A DNA stretch of 64,000 bases, taken from contig JAFRCC010000004.1 of NCBI GenBank assembly GCA_017404545.1, positions 58,796-122,795 on the forward strand. Direction: 5' to 3'. The stretch comes from Clostridia bacterium (lineage in GTDB: Bacteria; Bacillota; Clostridia; TANB77; CAG-508). Under the pieces are notes generated by a model, which made no database searches, had not been told where the DNA came from, and saw nothing but the letters and a program-made list of their open reading frames with translations. Positions 42,087 to 51,135 of this stretch are shown here, piece by piece (the first letter of the stretch is position 1; each line of letters begins with the position of its first letter). Position numbers and translations under genes: made by a program.

Positions 42087-42100
42087 TCAGAAAAAGAGCA

Positions 42101-42134
42101 AAAAGAGCTCGGTGATTTTCACCGAGCTCCTTTT
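42101..42134 (+). terminator. Terminator after the 114-residue gene
   Basis: GAGCTCGGTGA / TCACCGAGCTC with a short loop, then TTTTG. Confidence 0.9.
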
Positions 42135-42149
42135 GTTATAATAATATTA

Positions 42150-42845
42150 TTATTTTCTTTTCATTTTATTAAGCATATTTTTTTCTTCTGGAGTTGCTCT
42201 AAGGCTCTCTCTAATTTTTTGAATTCCTTTATTATATGTCCAATTATCTATTTTAGTATTCTTTAAAAAATCTAATGTATCTTCCCTGTTATTTATATAT
42301 GCTTCTGCAATAAACCAAGCTACTCCCATTTTTACATAGTACTCATCATTTTTTAATTGCTCAATTTGTTTAAATATTTTCTTTAAATATTTTGTTTTAG
42401 TATAATAATCTAAATACATTACAACTGCAAATCTTATTTCATATTCTTTATCTGATTTAATATAATTCTGTAAAAAGTTCCACATTTCGTCAATATTTTT
42501 ATTTGTTATTTTTATGCTTGCACATGTACCATCGCATATTCCCCAGCTATCAATTAATGGAATATAATATTTTAAATATTTAAATGTATCTTCCAGACTA
42601 TTATTTTTATTTCCAATTAAAACTCCTCTTAAAAGAAGCTCTTCATAATATTTAATATCTTTATCAAAAATATATTTTTCTATATTTTCTACTTCAAACT
42701 TTTTGGCAATTTCTCTAATCAGCGGAGTACGTACTCCAATCATTTCATTCTTTGAAGTAAGACATAAAGATTTACTAAAATCTCTATATTTTATATCTTG
42801 TTTTTCTAATAATAATTTTCTAATTTCTTCAGATAATTCACTCAT
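42150..42845 (-). CDS. DNA alkylation repair protein (AlkD-like HEAT-repeat family)
   Basis: A 231-residue all-helical protein. IGVRTPLIREIAKKF near the N-terminus and YYVKMGVAWFIAEAYINN match the AlkD/AlkC-type family, whose HEAT-like repeats wrap DNA and excise alkylated bases without base flipping. The catalytic aspartate/tryptophan pair could be DSWGICDGTC. Short for the family but apparently complete. The broken acetyltransferase gene lies just upstream on the same strand. Confidence 0.85.
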   Translation of the reverse strand: MSELSEEIRKLLLEKQDIKYRDFSKSLCLTSKNEMIGVRTPLIREIAKKFEVENIEKYIFDKDIKYYEELLLRGVLIGNKNNSLEDTFKYLKYYIPLIDSWGICDGTCASIKITNKNIDEMWNFLQNYIKSDKEYEIRFAVVMYLDYYTKTKYLKKIFKQIEQLKNDEYYVKMGVAWFIAEAYINNREDTLDFLKNTKIDNWTYNKGIQKIRESLRATPEEKNMLNKMKRK

Positions 42846-42865
42846 ATAATCACCAACTTTACTTT

Positions 42866-43174
42866 TTATAATTCTTTTTTCAATTTTAATTCAAATTTAT
42901 TATACCCTACATTTTCGTACAAGCTCTTTGCTTTTTCATTGTTTTCTAATACATTTACATAGATATATCCTATTACTTTTTCACTTTTCTTAGCAACAAA
43001 TATAGCATTTTTGTTTTCATTATATAAGTTTTCAAACCAATTACTTACTTTATATTTTTGATTAACATTATCATTGAATTGTCTCTCACTTTGAATTAAT
43101 TTTTCCAATAATTTATTACATTCTAAAGCATCATTTTTATTATCTACTTAAATTATTTTAATATTATTTTCCAT
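42866..43174 (-). pseudogene. Broken GNAT acetyltransferase gene
   Basis: On the minus strand an ATG at 43174 opens a frame that stops at TAA (43150-43148) after eight codons and then continues in frame as DNKNDALECNKLLEKLIQ. The remaining ~95 codons have the GNAT start region and jump from KVIGYIYVNV directly to ENNEKAKSLYENVGYNKFE, the conserved C-terminal motif. About 40-50 residues of the acetyl-CoA-binding core are missing. A nonsense change plus an internal deletion indicate a decayed gene. Confidence 0.78.
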
Positions 43175-43268
43175 TATTAAATACCAACTTCATTTAATTA
43201 AAAAAATCTCTATATTTATATTAATTGTTTATTCAATAATACTAAGAAAAAAGAGCTATCTAGCACTC

Positions 43269-44243
43269 TTAAATATTATCATCTTCTGTTATTGTTAATA
43301 TTTTATCTGATAAATTATATAGGAATTTTAAAATATTAAAATAACGATGTGCTGTATTTTTATGAATAACTTCTTTTTTATTTATTACAGACTCAAATAT
43401 TTGACCCGTATGTAATCTTATATACAAGATGTTTCCCTTTATAAAGACATCATAATTACAATTTGTATTCTTTTTAAAATTAATTAATTCTTCCATTACA
43501 TCATGTGTTAGAATTTGCATTGCTTTAATTCTATCATCTGTATCTACATCAAACATTTTTTCAAACTCCGCATAATCCATTTCAATTTCATTATATTGTT
43601 TGAATAACTGATTCTGTCTTATTCTTAGATTACATCCAATACTTTTTGTTAAAAATATTTGTGCAAATAATCCATAAAATTTCGTTGCTATGGTTGTATG
43701 TGTATGTCCATCTGAATCTATATTTGTATCCTCAAATGCAGTATATACTTCTGCAAGTCTAACTGAATACTTTTCTTTAAACATCATTTCTGCGAAATCA
43801 TCAGAATAATATTTATTGTAATACTCTCTATATAAACCACTATCATATATATTTTTTGATATACCAGAAAAAGGTTGATAATTTACATCACTATAAAAAT
43901 TATTTAACATTCCTCCGATTAAACTACGTTTATACATTTCAGAATATTTTACATCATTTTTTTTACTTCTAAATATATACGAAAAAAATATCACAAAAAT
44001 ATCTGTATTAAAACAAATTAGTAATAAGCACAACATAAATTGAAATATGCTATTTTCTGCTAAATCAATAAAATCTTTAGTAAAGAAAAAAGTCTCTATT
44101 GTATTTAAAACTCCACTTATTATTAATGAAATTTTCATTGCTCTATTTTTAGACTTAATGGTTCTTTTCCATGGTTCCTCAAATTCTGTTTGGTCAAATT
44201 TATCATAAAAATTTTCAAAGCTTGTTTCTGGTTTTTTCCCCAT
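43269..44243 (-). CDS. DUF3137-like membrane protein
   Basis: A 324-residue protein with two membrane segments near the N-terminus (about 38-58 and 65-95), then a soluble domain (FSGISKNIYDSGLY, EVYTAFEDTN, FYGLFAQIFL). This layout and the neighbouring lemA gene match DUF3137 proteins, which are regularly paired with LemA. Function unknown. It begins 15 bases after lemA ends. Confidence 0.75.
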   Translation of the reverse strand: MGKKPETSFENFYDKFDQTEFEEPWKRTIKSKNRAMKISLIISGVLNTIETFFFTKDFIDLAENSIFQFMLCLLLICFNTDIFVIFFSYIFRSKKNDVKYSEMYKRSLIGGMLNNFYSDVNYQPFSGISKNIYDSGLYREYYNKYYSDDFAEMMFKEKYSVRLAEVYTAFEDTNIDSDGHTHTTIATKFYGLFAQIFLTKSIGCNLRIRQNQLFKQYNEIEMDYAEFEKMFDVDTDDRIKAMQILTHDVMEELINFKKNTNCNYDVFIKGNILYIRLHTGQIFESVINKKEVIHKNTAHRYFNILKFLYNLSDKILTITEDDNI

Positions 44244-44258
44244 ATTTATTCTCTCTTC

Positions 44259-44801
44259 CTATTTTATTTTTATATTTTCTCTCTCTTCAGAAGTTGCTTC
44301 AAATAGATTAGCTTTTTCAAATTTAAATAATTTTGCTATTATATTTGTTGGAACAGATTCTATCGATGTGTTATATTCTGTAACATCTATATTGTATGCT
44401 CTTCTTGCTGCTTGAATTTGACTTTCTATTTTTTCTAAACTTTTTTGTAGATTTAAATATTGTTCACTTGCTTTTAATTCAGGATATTCCTCTGCTATTC
44501 CAATTATTTTATTCATTTCTGAATTTATTTCATTTGCTTTTTCAAAATCCTTATCTTCTTCTGGTACATATTCACTTCTTAGTTTTACTATTTTTTCAAG
44601 AATTTCCTTTTCATAATTTGAATATTTATTACATATTTCAACTAAATTTGGAATTAAATCAAATCTTTGTTTTAAATACACACCAACCCCTGATACAGAT
44701 CTTTTTACTTTGTTTCTTTTTGATAAAAGATTATTGTACATTATTATAAAAATTAATATAAAAACTGCAACAATAATTACCGGTATAATCCATAGTTCCA
44801 T
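44259..44801 (-). CDS. lemA: LemA family protein
   Basis: About 180 residues: an N-terminal membrane anchor (LWIIPVIIVAVFILIFIIMY) and a long helical domain with the family sequence LKQRFDLIPNLVEICNKYSNYEK and AARRAYNIDVTEYN. The start at 44801 follows GAGAGGGGAG. LemA folds as a four-helix bundle with its C-terminal part outside the membrane; the molecular role is not established. Confidence 0.92.
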   Translation of the reverse strand: MELWIIPVIIVAVFILIFIIMYNNLLSKRNKVKRSVSGVGVYLKQRFDLIPNLVEICNKYSNYEKEILEKIVKLRSEYVPEEDKDFEKANEINSEMNKIIGIAEEYPELKASEQYLNLQKSLEKIESQIQAARRAYNIDVTEYNTSIESVPTNIIAKLFKFEKANLFEATSEERENIKIK

Positions 44802-44940
44802 ATGTATCTCCCCTCTCAAAATAAATTTTAACAAAACGTTATTTAAAAGTCTACATTTCAATAATTAATTAAATAACTTATTTTTTATTATTTATTTTTA
44901 TATTTTTTTTGTATATAATTTCATGAAAAGGAGAAAGTTT

Positions 44941-46338
44941 ATGATTAATAAATTTATAGATGAAAATAAAGAAAATATTTTAGATACACTTTGTGGATTA
45001 ATAAAAATTCCAAGTGTTTCCGTTGAGTCAGATATTGACCCTCAAAAACCATTTGGTGAAGAATGTGATAAAGCTTTAAAATATGTTTTAGACTTAGCTA
45101 AATCTATGGGATTTCGTACAAAAAATATAGATGGATATTGTGGTTATGTAGAATTTGGTGAAGGTACTGAAATTCTTGGAATAATTGGGCACTTGGATGT
45201 TGTTCCTGCTGGAGATGGTTGGACAAAATGTGAACCTTTTAATCCAATTATCGAAGATGATAGATTATATGGACGTGGAGCTATTGATGATAAAGGACCA
45301 GTTGTTGCTTCACTTTATGCAATGAAATATGTAATGGATAAGATAAAACCAAATAAAAGAGTTAGATTAATTCTTGGATTAAATGAAGAAGTATCTTGGA
45401 AATGTATTGAATACTATAAAGAGCATGAAGAAGCTCCAACCATGGGTTTTAGTCCGGATGCAGATTTTCCAGTTATTTATGCGGAAAAAGGATTTTTAAA
45501 TGCATATGTAGATTCACATATACAGGCTGATGCCCAAATTATATTAAGAGATTTTAAATGCTCGAATGCAATAAATATTGTTCCTAAAATCGCAACTTGT
45601 ACACTTGAAGTAAATAACTTAGATACAAATGAAGTTGTTGGCGACTTAAATAAATTAATTGAAGACCTAAATTTCCACATTGATGTTTCAGTTGAAAATG
45701 ATAGATTTATTCATTTAACATCAAACGGAGTCGCAGCTCACTCTGCATTTCCAGAACTTGGAGTAAATGCTCTTTCAAGATTATTAATTATATTAAATAG
45801 AATATTTGATAAAAACTACATTGATGTACCAATATTTAAATTTATAGATGAAAAAATAAATACAACAATTAATGGAGAAAAAATTGGAATTGATTGTAAT
45901 GATGAATCAGGAAATTTGACACTAAATGTTTCTAATGCAGAATTTAAAGATAATAATTTAACAATTGGATTAAATATTCGTATACCAGTTACAATTTATT
46001 CATCAATAGTAAAACAAAAAATAACAGATAATGTTCAAGAATATACAAATATTTTTGTTAAATTTTCTGATGAAAAACAGGCATTATATGTTCCTAAAAC
46101 TGATTCATTAGTAACAACTCTATGCGATATATTTAATAGTGTTACTGGACAAAATACAGAGCCTATAACATGTAATGGTGCTACATACGCGAGAGCATTT
46201 AAAAATGTAGTATCATTTGGTGCAAATATGCCTGGCAATGTTGATATGTGTCATCAAGCAGATGAATATGTTAATTTAAAAGATTTATTTACTGCAATAG
46301 AAATATATATTAAAGCTATATGGAAATTAACTGAATAA
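44941..46338 (+). CDS. pepV: Dipeptidase PepV (M20 family)
   Basis: A 465-residue zinc dipeptidase. Metal ligands: GIIGHLDVVPAGDGW, YGRGAIDDKGPVVASL and GLNEEVSWKC. The dimerisation lid is in the middle, and the end carries FGANMPGNVDMCHQADEYV. It hydrolyses dipeptides in the cytoplasm. AAAGGAG precedes the ATG at 44941. Monocistronic, with its own terminator. Confidence 0.94.
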   Translation: MINKFIDENKENILDTLCGLIKIPSVSVESDIDPQKPFGEECDKALKYVLDLAKSMGFRTKNIDGYCGYVEFGEGTEILGIIGHLDVVPAGDGWTKCEPFNPIIEDDRLYGRGAIDDKGPVVASLYAMKYVMDKIKPNKRVRLILGLNEEVSWKCIEYYKEHEEAPTMGFSPDADFPVIYAEKGFLNAYVDSHIQADAQIILRDFKCSNAINIVPKIATCTLEVNNLDTNEVVGDLNKLIEDLNFHIDVSVENDRFIHLTSNGVAAHSAFPELGVNALSRLLIILNRIFDKNYIDVPIFKFIDEKINTTINGEKIGIDCNDESGNLTLNVSNAEFKDNNLTIGLNIRIPVTIYSSIVKQKITDNVQEYTNIFVKFSDEKQALYVPKTDSLVTTLCDIFNSVTGQNTEPITCNGATYARAFKNVVSFGANMPGNVDMCHQADEYVNLKDLFTAIEIYIKAIWKLTE

Positions 46339-46347
46339 ATAATCGTA

Positions 46348-46379
46348 AAAGGAACACATAGTGTGTTCCTTTCTTTTTG
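46348..46379 (+). terminator. Terminator after pepV
   Basis: AAAGGAACACA / TGTGTTCCTTT with a 3-base loop, then CTTTTT. Confidence 0.9.
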
Positions 46380-46455
46380 ATGGAAAATTGCGTACAAAAA
46401 TCTTCCTAATATTATTTTTTAAACATATTAATTGATATTTAAATATAATTATTCT

Positions 46456-47757
46456 TTATTTAATAATTTCAATAACAGTTCTTTCTTTTTCAACAAATTC
46501 ATCAGACCAAGTATAACAATTAAGTAATTTTTTAATTGCAAGAGCTCCTTTTAATTCATCATCTGCGTGAATATATCCTATTATTTCTCCTTTTTCTACT
46601 TTGTCACCTATTTTTTTATTAATTGTGATTCCAACTCTATTATTAATTGTGTCTTCTTTTCTCATTCTTCCAGCACCAAGGCTACATGAAATATATCCTA
46701 TTTCTTCATTATCCATGCCTTTTACATATGCATTTTTTTCTGCTATAACTGGCATTATATATTTTGCTTTTTCAAACTTATCTGGATAATCAATATAAGA
46801 TACATCTCCTCCTTGATTTTGAACAAGCTCTTTGAACTTATTTAATGCTTCACCACTATTTATTTTTTCCATAATAATTTTTTTATTATCTTCGTCATTA
46901 TCGCCTTTACCAGCAAGCTTCATCATATTACTTCCAAGCTCTAATATGATATCTTTAACATCATCTTGCATATTTCCATTTAAAGCTTCGATTGCTTCTT
47001 TAACTTCTAGTGAATTACCAACTGAATAACCAATTGGTTCATTCATATTTGTAAGTACACAGATTGTTTCCTTATCTGCAAGCTTTCCAATACTAATCAT
47101 GGTCTCAGATAATTTTCTTGCATCTTCGATAGTCTTCATAAAAGCACCACTACCAACGGTAACTTCTAACACAATTTTTTCCGCACCAGCTGCAATCTTT
47201 TTACTCATTATGCTTGAAGCAATTAATGGAATGTTATCTACACACGAAATTGTATCTCTAAGAGCATACAATTTTTTATCTGCTGGTGCTAAATCTAATG
47301 TTTGACCCATTAAGCTAATACCAATCTTTTTTACATTTTCTCTAAATTTTTCTATATTTATCCCTGTATCGTATCCTGGAATCGATTCAAGTTTATCTAT
47401 AGTCCCTCCTGTGAAGCCTAATCCTCGCCCAGACATTTTTGCAGCAGGAATACCAATAGAAGCAATAACTGGCATTAAAATTAAAGTAATTTTATCTCCA
47501 ATTCCTCCGGTACTATGCTTATCAACAACTAATCCAAGATCAGATAAATCTAAAACCTCTCCAGAATTTGCCATAGCAAGCGTTAAATTTGTTGTCTCTT
47601 CATAGTCCATACCATTAATATAAATTGCCATTACTAATGCTGCTGCCTGATAATCTGTTACTTTTCCATTAGTATAATTTTCTATAAAATAATTTATTTC
47701 TTCCTTTGAAAGTTTCAATCCATCCCTTTTATTTGCGATTATTTCTAATATATTCAT
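46456..47757 (-). CDS. pdp: Pyrimidine-nucleoside phosphorylase
   Basis: A 433-residue protein. Phosphorolysis of uridine/thymidine to base and (deoxy)ribose-1-phosphate. Signatures: VDKHSTGGIGDKITL (phosphate/nucleoside site) and MSGRGLGFTGGTIDKLESIPGY. The C-terminal domain holds CSLGAGRMRKEDTINNRVGI. The start at 47757 follows TAGGAGATG; the next gene upstream, rnhB, ends 19 bases earlier. Confidence 0.95.
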   Translation of the reverse strand: MNILEIIANKRDGLKLSKEEINYFIENYTNGKVTDYQAAALVMAIYINGMDYEETTNLTLAMANSGEVLDLSDLGLVVDKHSTGGIGDKITLILMPVIASIGIPAAKMSGRGLGFTGGTIDKLESIPGYDTGINIEKFRENVKKIGISLMGQTLDLAPADKKLYALRDTISCVDNIPLIASSIMSKKIAAGAEKIVLEVTVGSGAFMKTIEDARKLSETMISIGKLADKETICVLTNMNEPIGYSVGNSLEVKEAIEALNGNMQDDVKDIILELGSNMMKLAGKGDNDEDNKKIIMEKINSGEALNKFKELVQNQGGDVSYIDYPDKFEKAKYIMPVIAEKNAYVKGMDNEEIGYISCSLGAGRMRKEDTINNRVGITINKKIGDKVEKGEIIGYIHADDELKGALAIKKLLNCYTWSDEFVEKERTVIEIIK

Positions 47758-47776
47758 TTGTTCATCTCCTATATCT

Positions 47777-48415
47777 TTAATCTTTTTCACCGATAATATT
47801 CTTAACAAAGCTTAGTCTATGTAGTGGACTTAATCCATGTTCTTTTATTGCTGCTATATGTGCTGCTGTACCATACCCTTTATGTTTTTCAAAACCATAC
47901 TGTGGATATATTTTATCCCATTCACGCATAATTCTATCCCTCGTTACCTTGGCAATAATTGATGCTGCAGCAATTGAGTAACTTTTAGCATCCCCTTTAA
48001 CGATTGAGCGATATTGGATACCACATGTATCTATATTTGTTAAAGCATCAACTAAAATTACATCCGGCTTTGTTTTTAACGACTTAACAGCCTCAGTTAG
48101 ACCAGCTTTGGTTGCATTTAAAATATTAATTCTGTCAATTTCATTTTGATCAACAATTCCTACTCCGTATGCAATAGCTTCTTCCGTTATCAAATCATAC
48201 AATTTTTCTCTCTTTTTTTCTGACACTTTTTTTGAATCATTTACGCCTTCAATCATTGAATCCTTTGGCATTATTACTGCAGCTACAACAACAGGACCTG
48301 CTAGTGGTCCACGACCAGCTTCATCTATTCCACATATATACTCATATCCCTCATCATATACTGAGTTATCAATTTTTTTAATTTCCGTTAATCTCTCTAA
48401 TTCTTTTTCTTTCAT
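47777..48415 (-). CDS. rnhB: Ribonuclease HII
   Basis: A 212-residue protein. It cleaves RNA in RNA-DNA hybrids, including single ribonucleotides. YICGIDEAGRGPLAGPVVVAAV carries the catalytic Asp-Glu pair, with further acidic residues in LVDALTNID and the end KHKGYGTAAHIAAIKEHGLS. Normal length. It follows a pilin-like gene after 10 bases. Confidence 0.96.
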   Translation of the reverse strand: MKEKELERLTEIKKIDNSVYDEGYEYICGIDEAGRGPLAGPVVVAAVIMPKDSMIEGVNDSKKVSEKKREKLYDLITEEAIAYGVGIVDQNEIDRINILNATKAGLTEAVKSLKTKPDVILVDALTNIDTCGIQYRSIVKGDAKSYSIAAASIIAKVTRDRIMREWDKIYPQYGFEKHKGYGTAAHIAAIKEHGLSPLHRLSFVKNIIGEKD

Positions 48416-48425
48416 TTGTCTACCT

Positions 48426-48932
48426 CTACTCTATCATTCTATTATGTAATATCCATTCTTTCTTTTCTACACCTTTTACAATCTCCGACAATTTGTACTT
48501 TACTTTTCCATCTACCTTTATTCCTTTTGTATATATTACTTCTGTTTCATTATAATTAACCACAAATACAGAATCTTCTTTATTTTTTAATTCACTTTGA
48601 ATTCCCATTTTTTCGAAATCTATTGAGTTTAGTATAAAATATTTATCAAAATTCTCTTCACTTATCTGTATTTTTTTTAATGTCTCTTTAACTTTATCAT
48701 TATTACTTTCAGATACTTTTTCCCCTACATATGCATCTGTATTTGAATTTACATCTGATTTGCCTTTTATAACCTTAACTTTTGCTTGTATTAATAATAA
48801 ATCTGTTTCTATATCTGCATACTTCTTCTCATCTAGCATTTCAAAACCTTTTTTAGCAACCGGAATAGCAATTGCAATAATTACGCCAATAATTATTACA
48901 AATTTAAAAAAACTTATAACGCTTTTATTCAT
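48426..48932 (-). CDS. Membrane-anchored protein of unknown function, pilin-like layout
   Basis: A 168-residue protein with an N-terminal hydrophobic helix (FFKFVIIIGVIIAIAIPVA) followed by a soluble domain of ~140 residues with no recognised family. The layout (short basic start, one helix, KKGFEMLDEKKYADIETDL) recalls type IV pilin-like or competence pseudopilins, but no prepilin peptidase site is convincing. It lies directly upstream of rnhB on the same strand. Confidence 0.62.
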   Translation of the reverse strand: MNKSVISFFKFVIIIGVIIAIAIPVAKKGFEMLDEKKYADIETDLLLIQAKVKVIKGKSDVNSNTDAYVGEKVSESNNDKVKETLKKIQISEENFDKYFILNSIDFEKMGIQSELKNKEDSVFVVNYNETEVIYTKGIKVDGKVKYKLSEIVKGVEKKEWILHNRMIE

Positions 48933-49195
48933 AGTACATAACGCACTCCTTTATGTTTTTCGACATTATATAACATTTTTTCTGACCACACAATAACTTT
49001 TATACATAAAAAGATTAACAATCTGTGTATTCCAATCCCCGTAGTTTTAAGATTATTTTAAGGTTTGCCCTAAAATTTAAACATTTTTTTCACAAATTTT
49101 TCACATTTGTATTGTATTATATATCATGAATAAGTTATTATGTTTATAATGATTTCAATAAAATATCTACTTGATAATAGAAAGGGATGATTATT

Positions 49196-50452
49196 ATGTC
49201 TGATGAAAAAAATTCATTTAAGACAGTAAAAAGTGAAGAAAATTCATATGCTATTCCAAAAGCAAAAGTTGGCTTCACAAGAGGATTTTTTATTCCATTT
49301 ATTGCTGGAATTTTAGGATCTTTTATTATAGTAGGCACATGCTTAAGCGTACCACCTATTAGAGAGGCTATTTCGGATAACTTCTTTTCAAATTCAACAA
49401 GCGAAGAAGAAAATGCTACGGAAGATTCACAAACAAAAATAGAAAATTATACAACATCAAGTAACACAGCTGTATCAATTGCTGGATATTCTGATACCAG
49501 CATCGCAGTCGCTAACAAAGTTTTACCTTCAGTTGTAGGTATAAAAGTAACCTATTCTGTAAGCTCTCCATATTATTCATATTATGGAATGAATAGCTCT
49601 ACAGCAACAGCTACTGGATCTGGAGTAATAATATCTGATGATGGCTATATTTTAACAAATAACCACGTTGTTTCTTCGGCTAGTAATTCTTCATATTACC
49701 AAGTAAGCCAAGCGACAAATATTACAGTAACACTTTATAATGATGAAACCGAATATGAAGCTGAAATTGTTGGCACCGATGAGCAAACCGACTTAGCAGT
49801 GTTAAAAATTGATAAATCTGGACTTGTCGCAGCAGAACTAGGTGACTCAAGCAAAATAAAAGTTGGAGAATTTGCGATGGCAATTGGTAACCCACTAAAT
49901 ATGCCAAGCACAGTTACAACTGGAATTATAAGTGCAACAAATAGGAACATCACATCTGATAATGTAACATATACGGTTATACAAACCGACGCTGCTATAA
50001 ACTCTGGCAATAGTGGTGGTGCACTAATAAATTCAGAAGGAAAAGTAATTGGAATAAATACTTTAAAACTTTCTGGCTCTGGTATTGAAGGAATAGGTTT
50101 TGCAATTCCAATAAATGATACTATTAGTGTATATGAAGAACTAATAACAAATGGAAAAGTAAAAAGACCATTTATCGGAATTTCTGGTAGAGATTTAGAT
50201 GAAGCAACCGCTAAAGCTAATAATTTACCAGAAGGAGTATATGTAGCATCTGTTGAAGAATTCTCAGCTGCTGAAAAAGCTGGTATAAAAGCTGGAGATG
50301 TTATTGTTCAATTTGATGGAAAAGATATAAAAACAATGACTGAACTTAATAATCAAAAAAATACTCATAAAGTTGGTGATGAAGTAAAATTAAAGATAAT
50401 ACGTGATAAAAAAGAGCATGAATTAACAATAGTTTTAGGCGAATCAAAATAG
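49196..50452 (+). CDS. htrA: HtrA/DegP-type serine protease (S1C) with one PDZ domain
   Basis: A 418-residue protein with a cytoplasmic N-terminus, one membrane helix (about 36-55), a Ser/Thr-rich linker, a trypsin-like domain and a C-terminal PDZ domain (PEGVYVASVEEFSAAEKAG). Catalytic triad: His in LTNNHVVSSA, Asp in EQTDLAVLKI, Ser in NSGNSGGALIN. It degrades or refolds misfolded envelope proteins outside the membrane. AAAGGG precedes the ATG. Confidence 0.95.
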   Translation: MSDEKNSFKTVKSEENSYAIPKAKVGFTRGFFIPFIAGILGSFIIVGTCLSVPPIREAISDNFFSNSTSEEENATEDSQTKIENYTTSSNTAVSIAGYSDTSIAVANKVLPSVVGIKVTYSVSSPYYSYYGMNSSTATATGSGVIISDDGYILTNNHVVSSASNSSYYQVSQATNITVTLYNDETEYEAEIVGTDEQTDLAVLKIDKSGLVAAELGDSSKIKVGEFAMAIGNPLNMPSTVTTGIISATNRNITSDNVTYTVIQTDAAINSGNSGGALINSEGKVIGINTLKLSGSGIEGIGFAIPINDTISVYEELITNGKVKRPFIGISGRDLDEATAKANNLPEGVYVASVEEFSAAEKAGIKAGDVIVQFDGKDIKTMTELNNQKNTHKVGDEVKLKIIRDKKEHELTIVLGESK

Positions 50453-50455
50453 ATA

Positions 50456-50483
50456 AAAACCTCTGGATACACCAGAGGTTTTT
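50456..50483 (+). terminator. Terminator after htrA
   Basis: AAAACCTCTGG / CCAGAGGTTTT with a 5-base loop and a T run. Confidence 0.92.
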
Positions 50484-50497
50484 AAAATTTATAACGT

Positions 50498-50527
50498 AAA
50501 AAGCATGAATACAATTCATGCTTTTTT
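50498..50527. terminator. Second hairpin, at the outer edge of the tRNA-linked repeats
   Basis: AAAAAGCATGAA / TTCATGCTTTTT with a short loop and T runs on both sides. It probably terminates the tRNA-Lys transcript on the minus strand. Confidence 0.75.
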
Positions 50528-50880
50528 TGGTGGGCAATCGGAGTCCACGGTTCTCCCTCCGGGCGCGTCGGAAGAATAGTCTCAACGGACTATTCTTGCC
50601 TTCGTTCTGTGCTGGCTCCCGTCCAGCACAAACTTGGCAACCTCCTTTTCGACCCCCTTTCTCTATAGAGCATAAAAAGAATAGCCTTGCTATTCTTTTC
50701 TTTTGGTGGGCAATCGGGGTCCACGGTTCTCCCTCCGGGCGCGTCGGAAGAATAGTCTCAACGGACTATTCTTGCCTTCGTTCTGTGCTGGCTCCCGTCC
50801 AGCACAAACTTGGCAACCTCCTTTTCGACCCCCCTTTCTCTATAGAGCATAAAAAGAATAGCCTTGCTATTCTTTTCTTT
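50528..50880. repeat. 176/177-bp tandem repeat carrying copies of the tRNA-Lys 3' end
   Basis: Two nearly identical units (50528-50703 and 50704-50880) each begin, on the plus strand, with TGGTGGGCAATCGG, the complement of the last bases of the tRNA-Lys that follows at 50881. Each unit is GC-rich and holds two strong hairpins (AAGAATAGTC / GACTATTCTT and GTGCTGG / CCAGCAC). It ends with AAGAATAGC / GCTATTCTT flanked by T and A runs. One base difference is an extra C near the end of unit 2; others are G/A and G-run changes next to the tRNA-like part. Confidence 0.88.
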
Positions 50881-50956
50881 TGGTGGGCAATCGGGGGTTC
50901 GAACCCCGGACCTTCTGATTAAGAGTCAGCTGCTCTACCAACTGAGCTAATCACCC
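50881..50956 (-). tRNA. tRNA-Lys (anticodon CTT)
   Basis: A complete 76-base cloverleaf with encoded CCA. Acceptor GGGTGAT pairs with ATTGCCC (one G-T and one T-G pair). D arm TAGCTCAGTTGGTAGAGC, anticodon loop CTCTTAA giving CTT, T arm with GGTTCGAACC. It is isolated. Its 3' end is duplicated twice downstream. Confidence 0.96.
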
Positions 50957-51076
50957 GTAAATCTATTATTACCTTGACATTCGTTATTATACAACTACCA
51001 CATATTAAAAGTCAAGTATAAATTTTTATATTTTATAATTTATTCAAGATTTACATAATTTATGTTAGAATACACC

Positions 51077-51110
51077 GAAGGGGCCAGCGCATACGCGCCA
51101 ACCCCTTGGT
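51077..51110 (-). terminator. Terminator after the coiled-coil gene
   Basis: AAGGGG with an inner GCGC pairs with GCGC and CCCCTT around ATAC. Confidence 0.75.
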
Positions 51111-51135
51111 CCTATAGAATCGAATTAGGTTGGAA

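Noticed and set aside
50518..50922. 134-codon open frame across the tandem repeat and tRNA-Lys
   Set aside because: It reads antisense through the tRNA gene and both repeat units, has no ribosome site, and its repeated peptide merely reflects the DNA repeat.
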